From Sparassis latifolia (Eukaryota; Basidiomycota; Agaricomycetes; Polyporales; Sparassidaceae): a DNA stretch of 64,000 nucleotides. Where the stretch lies: contig CM031558.1 in assembly GCA_018466975.1 (NCBI GenBank), positions 2,170,001 to 2,234,000 on the forward strand, in the 5' to 3' direction. Below are positions 54,131 through 64,000 of this stretch, piece after piece; position 1 is the first letter of the stretch; each line of letters opens with the position of its first letter. Made by a program: the position numbers and the translations under genes. The notes beneath the pieces were generated by a model. That model made no database searches. It was not told where the DNA came from and saw nothing but the letters and a program-made list of their open reading frames with translations.

Positions 54131-56114
54131 TGAAACATGAACTTGGCCGAAGCGACGTCATTGTAATGGCGGTGCATGCGAGCTCCAAGATCTAACGTAT
54201 CCTTGAAGAAGAGACTTTTATTTGCGAGCTCTCTTTCCCGGCCCTCTCCAATAGCTTTGGGCGCCTCTTCCCACTTTGTTGGTGGTGATGGTGGGGTTCA
54301 TCATCACCACAAAGTTTCCGGAATTGTCGGAAATTGGCCTTCGCAATGCCGCCTACCCCGGAGTTGGAGATGCGGTGCATGTATATCACACCCATTCGCA
54401 TTCTGCCATCTTCGTATCTGCAACGTTATTTGTAAGTCAAGGCACTATCTCGCCCTGACTAACATCATGCATATTTCCTTCAGAAAATTTACCGTCTCCC
54501 GCAGTATGTCTATCTGCGACTTGTGTGTGTCATCAAACTGGGTATATCGACGGGCATCATTGTTTGGCCGTTAGTGTCAAACTTTGATGTGCAAACTTCT
54601 TGCGCGCAGGATTTGAGGCCGTCTCTGACTTCACCGTTTGCGGCGAGGAGGTTGATAAACTTTGCAACCATAAGACAAACCCTGAGTTCTTGTCGCTTGG
54701 TGGAGGAGTTTGCTTACTGGCATCTTCCCGGTTCCTGTCGCACCTGCTACTCTGCAGAATATAACCAGGTAAAGTTCAAGCCACTGCATATTTCAGGGAT
54801 CCTAATAGAGGCTTACAATATTATTTTGTGGGACATCTGGTATGCACTGGTGTGCGGTTAATTAAGAGGTCCAGGTCTGTTGAAGATATGGCGATGCGGC
54901 ATAAGTTTACTTCCATGTCACGGCATGCGCCACACTGCATGCGATGATCCAGAGAAACTACGGAAATGCCTGCATGAAAAACATTTACTCTTCCAAACAA
55001 TCAAATGTGTTCGTTTGATCGATCGAGAGGAACTCAAAGTTAGAGTTGTTCGCAGCCCTTTGCCCTGTGGATTCACGATGTGCTTTCCGAGGCAGGTGTG
55101 TCCGTTCCGAGTACCGCTATTGATAGTGTGCGCTATTGCAGGCGAAACATACCCGAAGTCGTACCACACTATGTCCCCCATTCACCACGCACCTGATACT
55201 TCGGAATCGCGTGTTTATAGTGGTCTATCGCTTGCTGCTGCGACATGCAGCTACATTCCACAGACCACGCAGGAAAGTTCTGGCATGGTACCAACCCCCG
55301 CTGTCGACATGCTTCCCCAGGAGGCACCTACACGCACGACATTACGAAGTCTTTCATTCGCTGTTGGGGTTTCTCAGTGCCATATCTAGGTTGATATTAC
55401 ATGAACACATTCCTTCAGACATCGTCCTGGATGTAGATCTGTGCAATCCCACCGAGAACCACAACTGCGGCCAAATTAACTCACACCGTGCCATTCCTTT
55501 ATGACATACAATCTCAGGATGAGTGTAGAAAATGGCATGCAGTACAGCTCTGTTGCGGGTTCCTGTCAATGTCCTATTCCGCTTGTCCACTCTTCTTGTG
55601 CTGGAGGGTGTCAACAATGCACCACGTCACGACCACCGGGAGGCGCAAACAAGTAGTGAATATTGCATATGTTCATCAGCATATACAGTAGCGACTCAAC
55701 TCACTTTGCAATGTCAGTGTGATGGGATCAACGGGAGTGGGGGAGACATCTGTGAGACATTGAGGGAGCTTGTCAAGCCGGGCCATTTGGCAGATGAACC
55801 TAACAGATAGTGCAGGAAGCTCGCCAAACGTTGGTGCTTGAGCGGAGGAATTTCTCTCTACCACACAGACTGTTAGAGGGTTCAGGAATAAGGCAGTAAA
55901 TGTAAAATTTTAGTATGTATCATACATATACTGCAGATGTTCTTGGTGCCCAGGACATCTTGTATGTTTGAAGTAGGAGCACTTAACATCTTCTCACAAT
56001 GTTCTGAAAATTAACGGCGGCCAGAAATGTAATGTGTTTGGCCATGGGAAATCCTTATTATACAGAGCATATTGCACCAAGAGACAAGCCCAGAATATAG
56101 TAGCAAAATGATAA
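54131..56114. other. Long region without recognisable genes
   Basis: About 2 kb. Several frames of 80-170 codons exist, but none has a motif, plausible splice links or the codon pattern of neighbouring genes. Probably decayed mobile-element sequence. Confidence 0.4.
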
Positions 56115-56345
56115 ATGTTCCAGAATGAAACATGCAGCAAGTCTGCAGGACATTCTCCAATGAGACATTGTGTGAGACATATTATATGTTCCAGAATGGT
56201 ACATGCAACATGTCTCCAGCATGCTCTCCAATGGAACATTGTGCAAGACATATTAGATGTTCCTTACCATGTTCAGAACATGTGACATGTCCAAAAATGT
56301 AATCTGTTCCTTGGATGTTCAGACACTGTTCCAAGGCAGAACATC
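56115..56345. repeat. 71-bp tandem repeat, about three units
   Basis: Units start ATGTTCC at 56115, 56186 and 56257. The first two are exactly 71 bp and share most bases (ATGTTCCAGAATG, then CTCCAATG and ACATTGTG); the third is degenerate. ATGTTC/GAACAT words remain frequent to about 56345. Confidence 0.85.
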
Positions 56346-57354
56346 CACTTTTGCCCCCAGTGTCATTGCCATCAACAACACTAGGACTAGCGGCGCATGT
56401 TCCAAAGACAGAGAAGTTTCAGACAATATTGCCAATGCTGTGTTCAAAATTTACCATGCCCGTACCAATGTTATTCAGCTGCAGCGGTCACTTCAAATCA
56501 GTGAATCAGAGAAGTGGTAGTGGGGAGGTAGGCACTCGGTAGCCGAGGTCTGTACCTCACCTACCAGTCGGCTATTCGGCGTAACACCTACCATTTTGCT
56601 GATAAGCTCTCACCTGCCGGTGATCCGGGCCAGTGAACCTTCTCATCTTGCTACTTGGTCATACAACACTCGAGTCACTGTCCATGGCACTGCACTTCAT
56701 GTCAGATGTAGCCGCGCAAAATTGAGAAGACATTGACGACCCCATTACGAACAGTTTTGCAGCTTCCGGTTGTCGCCTCCAAGATACTCTGCGAGGTCTG
56801 TACACTTCGAGGTGTCTCCGATTTTTCCCGGTCTCATCGAATTAGACTCGGAGAGACCTTGGAGAGCCACGAGAGTGGAAAACAACACTCATGAGCCGTC
56901 ATCGTTGAAGAGATCGGCCAGCAGAGCGTCTAGATCGTCTATCACGATGAGATTCAACATTCAACTGAGGTACCGTCCGGGTCTGCCCTCGTCCGCTGCG
57001 GTTATGTCTAACGCTCGGAAAGGTCACGAAATGGCCTCAGTCACCCGACGAAGACAACGGACGGAACACAATGATACGACACCACGTCGTAGAACTTACG
57101 CGTTCCCACCAGTTCCGTTGAACCGTCATTCTCCCTATACGACTCGCCCGAGTGCGGCTTTGTCACAGTTGACCAAGACGCGCTCTCCGGCAGTCTGGTG
57201 CAATGAGTCGATTGCCTCCAATGGCGACAGTGGATGAATTCGGAAAATTTCGTGGGTCGTACAGTATAAGAACCTGTCTGCTTTCCATGTTCCGCCCACA
57301 CTTCCATAGTTATCTTCATTCAGTCTCTCTTCTAACCATCGCTACTCGAAGTTC
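56346..57354. other. Upstream region of the Zn2Cys6 gene
   Basis: About 1 kb with an open stretch at 56770-57237 that lacks an ATG start and any motif. It likely contains the promoter and 5' UTR of the regulator downstream. Confidence 0.4.
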
Positions 57355-59468
57355 ATGGCATCAGAAATGCGACCTGGTCCATCGTCTAGCAGTTCAAGAG
57401 CTCCCCGAGGCTCTGCTTGCCTTAGTTGCCGTCGAAGGAAACTGGTACGCGTTATATATGTCTGTGTCTGTGTGCACTCTCATTCTTGTCTGCGATAGAG
57501 ATGCAACGGTCTGAGGCCTAAGTGTACACCATGTATTAGAGGAAACAGGGAGCAAGACTGCGAATACACTGACGGCTCAGCACGGAGCGCCACACAGCTG
57601 CTAGAAGATGAGATCGCTCGTTTGGAGGCTCGTATATACGAATTAGAGCATCCAGATTCGGTCACGGCCCCGATTATTTTGCATGATCCTAGGGCTGTCG
57701 TTGAATCGCAGCCTCAGTCTTGTGAGTTAGAGATGTCATCTTCCATACGGCCACCTAAATAACATCACCTTTAGCAGCAGCAAGCTCGGAACAATTTGGC
57801 GGACTTGTCTCTCATTCATCCGCTGTACAAACCGTGGTAGCCGAGCCGACATTACAGATGATACAGGCGTTGTAATCCAAACACAATTTCAACTTTGGAT
57901 TTTTTTCTCACTATTTTTCTTACACAGAGTGGGTAATTTCAAACCATATGCTTCCCAGATCGGGGTTTTCCTCCACAAACCGCGCTTCCTAGAGGCGCTC
58001 TATGAAGCAGACCCGGGAACGAGGACAGCCATACTCCCGCCAGCTTTGCTAAATGTGATCTACCTTTGGGGTGTCCTGTTGTCCACTAATAACTCACTTG
58101 CTGGGTATGAATCAGTATTCCTATCACGCGCATCTCAAGGGACCTCTGCCGCTCTGGCATCCGTGCCAACTTATAGACTTATGCATGTCATCCAAGCTGA
58201 AGTCCTCCTTGCCACTTACTTCTTCGCTACCGGTCGCTTGTTGGAGGGTCACTATCACTGTAGTGCAGCGGTGGCGCTCGCACTTAGTGGCCGGCTGAAC
58301 CAGATTCGGGGTGTTGTGGATCACGTGCCACATATCCATACTGCCCATGGAATAGACATTCAATTACCGCCACCCACCGATGCTGTAGAAGAGGGAGAAA
58401 GGGTAAATGCTTTTTGGACAGTTTATCTGCTCGACAAGAGCTGGACTGTCCCCCTTGGATCGCCCTCTCATATAAACGGTGGTGCTGTCCTCAATATTCC
58501 CTGGCCTCTGGAGATGGAAGATTACGAACGGGTGCGTCATATCAATGACTACTTCCATTTGCTAAATCTTATGCGTGAATATGCGTTGCAGGGAGGATTT
58601 GCACCTAATATATTAGGTGTGCGTACCATAGAGTCCTTCCTCAATAATACCCCTTCGAGCAGCAGTAGCGGTACATCTTCTCTCGCTCTCCATGCCAAAG
58701 CAGCTGCACTATACGAGCGCGCCACCCGACTGTCCTCTCAGTGGTCTCCTAGTGTGTCTATCATTCGTTTTTCAAAAGACCTCTTTCTGACTGATTCCTT
58801 GCTTTCATAGCTATGGCTAACGCCGAAGAATTCTTCGCTAACGTTGCCCTTCTAGATTCGGTGATAGATCATTTTACTGCATCACTACGGCCCATCGAAG
58901 CAGCAACCAGTCCTCACATCGCCCGAGATCTCTTGGTCACACATTCATTGGCCAGGGCAGCAACAATCCAGCTATACGCACATTTCTCCGATGCAGCTGC
59001 GGGACCGCGAGGAACCAAGAAACTGATCGCTGCGAAAGCATCCGCGGCACTACTGAATAACATCAATCTCAACCACTCCGTGTACATCAACCCGATTCTT
59101 GCGGTAAGTTTGAAATTTCTGTCCGATCATCTCCCCGATCTAACGGGATGGAACATAGATGATCTGGACGACAGTCTGCCGAGTGTTGATCGAAGAGCTC
59201 TCGCGGCTCCGCCCAGGTTGGACGTCCTCCTTACTCCTGGTTGGGAATGAGAGCGCCAGTGCTGACCCGCTGCAAAATATGCTCGCAGCGCAGGCCCAAC
59301 TCAATGATGCGCTGGAAAATATTTTCCGGGCTATGTCGGTCTTCAGCCGCACGTCCCCTGTCATGGGTATGCCTCATTTATACTCTGGTCTCTCACCGTG
59401 CTGCTGACAATACTGCAGCTTCTCAGCTTACCAAGATCCGCCAAAAGCTCGAGGAGGCTACGAGATGA
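57355..59468 (+). CDS. Zn2Cys6 fungal transcription factor
   Basis: Seven exons: 57355-57444, 57499-57721, 57775-57871, 57928-58751, 58811-59103, 59159-59366, 59419-59468; 1785 nt, 594 residues, all in phase. The binuclear zinc cluster is complete: C22, C25, C32, C39, C42, C51 (ACLSCRRRKL|RCNGLRPKC), split by intron 1. A coiled-coil dimerisation helix (LLEDEIARLEARIYELE) follows. The fungal-specific regulatory (middle homology) region starts near residue 140 (VGNFKPYASQIGVFLHKPRF) and includes RLLEGHYHCSAAVALAL and VNAFWTVYLLDKSW. Such proteins bind CGG-type DNA sites as dimers and control metabolic genes. The target pathway is unknown and no linked biosynthetic cluster is present. It is the only intact gene right of the transposon block. 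Confidence 0.94.
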
Positions 59469-60000
59469 TTGGATCTACGGTTTCGGGTTACGGCTGCATG
59501 GTAAGCGCCGGTGTCCCATTACTCCCCTGACGCCGATTGAATTGCACGGACTTCATATGCTCTTTACTCTCTACTAGCGTTGAACATATTCTCCCGCCGG
59601 TTTCCGGCTCGCCGTTATACATATATTAGTCTGTTATTGTGCCATAATACGTCGTTAAGTTCAAGCCACCTTGGGTGGCACAGATAGGTTGTCCATATTA
59701 TCTTATGTGAATTATCGGGAAGCGGTGGAGGCGCCTCTAGTCAAATATCGCGGACATTATAGTAGATTGAGAGATATCGGCATCGGATTGTGGGTGCACA
59801 AATATTCAACACGTCTGAGGAAGCTCACCGCCACCCCACGGTTGCCCCACGAGATGGAGAGCAGAGAATGGCTGATCACGCTAAATACTTCGCGCGCGTC
59901 AAACTTTGCCGGGGCTGCGATTCAGAAAATCGCGCGTCAAGATGGAGTACGTGGTAGGGGGGCGCTCACGGTCCCTATCACTTGCCTGAAACGGACCTGG
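59469..60000. other. 3' flank of the regulator gene
   Basis: About 0.5 kb, with no second gene. A 115-codon frame at 59671-60018 has no motif. Confidence 0.4.
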
Positions 60001-60421
60001 ATATGTGACCCGGGATAAATGCAGAATTAACACTGTAACACTTCGTAAGTGCACTAAATTGATCAACATGCTCTGCATTTCTTTTCAGATCTGAACTGAG
60101 ACTCAATTGAACAGTTGAAATAGTGGAGTCTAGAAATCCAGGCTTCACGTGGACCAAAATAGCTAGCATGTGCGATCACCAAATCCGAGTTGGTCCAAGT
60201 GTATACGTGGCACCTGAAACTGCCGTCCGATATATGACCCGGGGTAAATGCAGGACTTCGGCAACTGTAACACTTCATGAGCACACCAAAAGTGAATTGG
60301 GACTCAATCAAATAATTGGATGTGCTGCATCTACAAATCCAGGCCTCGTATGGACCAGAAATTGTTACAGTGTGATAGCGGGACATCCAGCAGATGTGCG
60401 ATCAGCAAATCCGAGTTGGTC
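60001..60421. repeat. Direct duplication of a ~190-bp sequence (period 231 bp)
   Basis: Unit 1 (60001-60194) and unit 2 (60232-60421) share, in order, ATGACCCGGGATAAATGCAG-like, ACTGTAACACTTC, GGGACTCAAT-like, AAATCCAGGC, TATGGACCA-like and AAATCCGAGTTGGTC blocks, with many substitutions between. An old tandem duplication, with no coding motif. Confidence 0.85.
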
Positions 60422-63400
60422 GCAAGTGTGGTCGAATATGCGCCGTTCGCAATCCCATATCCTGAATCATCGGGTTAAGCAGACAGCGTCTCTACAGAAT
60501 CAGACAAGCCCAATGGGGAAAGGAAGACGATGACAGAGCATGGCCGGAATACTAGTCTCAGAACGTGTTCCGGACTCAACGGCCTCGCACAAACTTGAAT
60601 GACGCAAAAGTATTCGATTCTCGGCCTTGGGATATGGTACAGCGCTCGGCATTGAGCTCGGAATGATTCTCACCACAAGATATAAGTACAACATGAATTC
60701 TCGCAGAGAAAGATATACATCATCCGTGGGGTGTGCCCAGTTCGGAACAAAATTGGTGAACATTGGGCTCCATGGTAGCGAAAGCATAGCCAGATACACA
60801 GAAGACAGTGGTTGGGGTTGTTCGGGCTAACACATTGAACTTGAAGTTGACACAGTCCGAAAGCGCAGTACGACCAGTTTGATTTCATTCGCCGGATATC
60901 CACGAATGTTCATCCACCTACAGCCCCCAGTAAGCAGCCATGCTGTTTCGCTTTTCTCTGTGCCTGCTACCGAAAGAGTTGCACAGGTCCCCAGTGGCAC
61001 TATATCGATGGCACAAGCTCGAGCGCTCAAGCCTCAAAGCTCCAAGGTTAACGCCGGGACACGTTCGGAGAACTGGACATGCCCGAAGAGAGCTTGCTGG
61101 CCCCATCACAGTACGTTCGACGCCAAGATCATTATGCCATTAGTAGCCTTTGCATGACACAGCTATAGTCGTCGGTGATGCTTGTTTGAAGTTGTTCAAG
61201 CTGAGGGGGGTACACGAGGAACGTTTTTTGTTCTTTCAGTAAAACATACCAGAAGACATGACTCGGATCATGGTCTGGAATGGAGAGAAGGCCCATCGGC
61301 TTTGGCCCCCGAGTTTCGCCACGGTTTTGCGCTGGTCACGATCCTGGAGATCTTCACTCTGCTTGATCAGTGGCAACAACGTGCCAACTGATATCGATCA
61401 CATCAGCTACATAGTGCACGCGTTGTTTTCGACCTCGCAGAGGAGCAGTGTGGGAGGGTTTTTGGATGAGCGCAAACTCAAAGCCACCATCGATATCACT
61501 AGTACCGCTGGCGAGCGGCTTCCTCTGGCTCTGGGCAGTGAAGCAGAAACGCGGACAACAAAACCGAGCGTTGAGCAGTACGGAAAAAGCAAGAATAGCC
61601 CGGGAGCCGGGCTGGATACCCGCCGCGAGATTCTGCCCCATCATCTGGTCCTACATAACCATGATTTGTGACTTGTAGGTGGATCAAGCATTTCAACTTG
61701 ACCAGCGCTCGCGATGTGGTCCAGACTCCGTGCGTCCAATCACCACTTGTCGTGAGGCTGATGACGGTGAGTTTGCGCTCCAAACACCGTGGCCCACTCA
61801 ATGATCCAGAGATGCAACAATGATGCATCGGAAGAACTGGCACGGAGAGCCGTTGGTCTGGTTGTGGGTATGCATTGACATAAGCTAGCGTTACGAGAAG
61901 TACTTGGATACAAGGTCCCAGATGGACTTGAAACACGTCGGTGCTCCTTAAGCTCAAGGATATTCACCTCCGGTCCGTCTGCGAGAAAATCTTCGCCGTT
62001 AGTCTCTAACGACCTAGCGGTAGGACATCCGCCCTCCCGACGTACGACCAGGATGGGTCTCCGACAGGAAGGCATTAACACACCAGGGTGCAAGTTCCGG
62101 AGACCTCCTGCGGCATGTCGTAACAAAGTCTTCGGGTCCGACGACCACGACCACGCACGCCGGACGTCGGATATGCCGTACGTCCGTCGCTCGACGTGAT
62201 TCCGCTCGTTCCTTCTACCATTTGAATTCGTTGCGGTGACTTCGTGCACAAAACCGAATTAATGCGTAATGCTCAGTGACGGTCCACTGCGGCCCAAGAT
62301 CCTTCAGATCCAACTGTCCGAATTGTGTTGGATTGCAGCATTCAGCCCAAGGATGACATGCGAGTAACAGAACCACGGAGCTCCAGACATCCCGGGTCCT
62401 AGCAGGTGTGTTCTACATTCCCCGTTTCCGTACTGCCAGTTGCACGTTCACTGTCAGTGGCGGGAATACCAAATTGCTGCGCAACCTCTCGGACAAGACA
62501 AGCCAAGCTTCACCATTTTCTTACCGTCGGATTGTGTCGAGCCTTCGACGACGGGTCCACCTGCTCATAAGCACCGCATCCGGAATTACCTGGAAGGTAT
62601 TTGGAATGGCCTGAGGCACACAGAATCGGATTCGTCTCACCTTCCACAACCCGCTGGCATCGCGAACGGGGACCTCCAGTGGCGATTCTAGCGTACAGCC
62701 GGCATCCTGAACGCCATGACGTCCGCACGCCGCGATGTCATGATAGCACATATAATTGGCACATACACCCAGCACATGAATCCTCTACCACCACACTAGT
62801 GATTACAGCGTATACACGTACATTGTGTGAGCGCTCCGGGGCGTAATTGCACCCACTGCTCACGATCCAGTGAGATCGGTGCCCGAGCGAATCGGGATCG
62901 GGATCGTGGAGGCTGTGAGCCCTCCGCTGGATGACGTGCCAAAATGAGCATAATAAACGTTCAAGTTGTTACATGAACGCGCGAGTTCAACGTGTACACA
63001 AAGGGAGCACAATGTGGCGCGAAACAGAAGGTTTCGCAGTCGGAGCGTAAGTTACTGCGCACCTAACGCATTGAACCCTAGTGCGAATCCGAAGGCTTCG
63101 CATCTGGAGCTTCCTGCATATAAACGAGTTGATTCCCCGCAGAAATCCTCACAGCCGCATCATTAATTAATGATATCGATCCACGTCAATAGCTAGTACG
63201 AACTCTGAGGGATATGCGCATACGCACCCGTCCGGCGAGGACTCGCCGGCTCCATGAACATGCATACAACATCCACGTGAAGCCCACTAGTCTCGCCAAC
63301 GGAACCGCTGAGTTGCGACGGGGTATCTACACCGGGCGCGCAGCCCGTTCCACCCACCATCTCCGGATCCCGACGGGCAACCGCAACGCGCACGCGTCTG

Positions 63401-64000
63401 CACGCGTCCAGCACGACGACCACGACATTGACAAGCCTGCATCACCGCAGTCCGTCGCGATCTCGCGCCACGCCGGTTGGCGCTGATAGACAGCTTCCCG
63501 TTCATCTCATCCATCTCGCCCTGGTCTACATCTTATCATCGACCAGAGGCTTCGCGCGTGGCTGCCACCGCGCCCTTCCTGGCCCGCCTCCGAGTATCAC
63601 TCCACCCGTACATATGTGATCCAGTCGATGTATATACGTCCCGCAAGGGAGGGGATGATTCTAACTTCAAGACCGCGTGAGCGCAAACTGACCGGTTTGA
63701 CGACGTTCGCGCCCGCGATCATGATCGATGCATAGTTAGATGTCGGGTGTCAATTGAGATGTTGGCCGCCATCGAGAACACTGAACCCCAGAATTCAGAA
63801 CTCAGAACTCAAAGATACGAGCCGGGGAACGTGCCGCCGGATCGCGCTGGTTGAAACCAAGCATTCACAGTCGTTCACTATTTGAATCACGAACCGGTCC
63901 TCGAGCCTTGTGGCGTGTCAGGATGACACGGGCGCTGATGCAGGCGTGCAGGTGTCGCCGGGGTGGTGGACCAGAGGAAGAAGGGCGACCACGGGTGCCG
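60422..64000. other. Long terminal region without recognisable genes
   Basis: About 3.6 kb. Many short frames occur on both strands, but none carries a family motif, a convincing start or splice continuity. Pieces may be decayed genes or mobile elements. A gene may begin beyond the right edge. Confidence 0.4.

Noticed and set aside
56770..57237. 155-codon open stretch upstream of the Zn2Cys6 gene
   Set aside because: No ATG start and no recognisable motif; likely promoter or 5' UTR.
60123..60533. 136-codon frame over the 231-bp duplication
   Set aside because: It crosses non-coding repeat units without a conserved reading frame between the two copies.
1..64000. CRISPR arrays, bacterial operons, ribosome-binding sites
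   Set aside because: The window is eukaryotic; no regularly spaced short repeats with unique spacers are present.

Overview
The window is nuclear DNA of a filamentous basidiomycete, most likely an Agaricomycete. Genes are dense and cut by many very short introns (mostly 47-65 nt). Products include the fungal families XRN1, PIM1-type Lon, Zn2Cys6, PalI/SUR7 and Whi5. Intergenic gaps are short, and the transposons are Ty1/copia and pogo-like. I assigned exons by hand from reading frame, splice sites and known family motifs. Most models close in phase at every junction, so the coordinates are usually exact, but no alignment was run.

Left arm, 1-34.5 kb, is gene-rich. In order it holds: the 3' part of a GATA zinc-finger regulator (+), a TauD/TfdA dioxygenase (-), mitochondrial Lon protease (-), a PrpF-family isomerase (-), an amidase-signature hydrolase (+), GMP synthase (-), the cytoplasmic 5'-3' exonuclease XRN1 (-, 21 exons, diverging from the next gene), two tandem related genes of unknown function that share a C-terminal module (+), a PalI/SUR7-like four-helix membrane protein (+), an ankyrin/SEC-C-like/MYND protein (+), and a Whi5-like cell-cycle repressor candidate (+).

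Middle, 34.5-42.4 kb, is gene-poor at first. It has a partial tRNA copy, a degenerate acetyl-CoA synthetase fragment and an intron-containing tRNA-Val(CAC), then a cytochrome b5-domain protein (-) and a 753-residue protein of unknown function (-).

42.4-52.6 kb is a transposon block. It contains a Ty1/copia element with intact LTRs and a 5-bp target duplication, broken pol and a 1.57-kb LTR-like nested insertion; a 3.3-kb pogo-like DNA transposon with ~40-bp inverted repeats and a frameshifted transposase; and a 215-bp MITE.

Right arm, 52.6-64 kb, is mostly repetitive or empty: a 71-bp tandem repeat, a 231-bp duplication, and one intact gene, a Zn2Cys6 transcription factor (57.36-59.47 kb).

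The genes do not form one pathway. They are housekeeping functions (purine synthesis, mRNA decay, mitochondrial proteolysis) with catabolic enzymes and regulators. The most unusual signals are the number of GC-AG introns (6 of about 89 modelled), the chain of micro-exons that encodes the XRN1 N-terminus, the tandem pair of unknown genes, and a half-tRNA-type primer site in the copia element.
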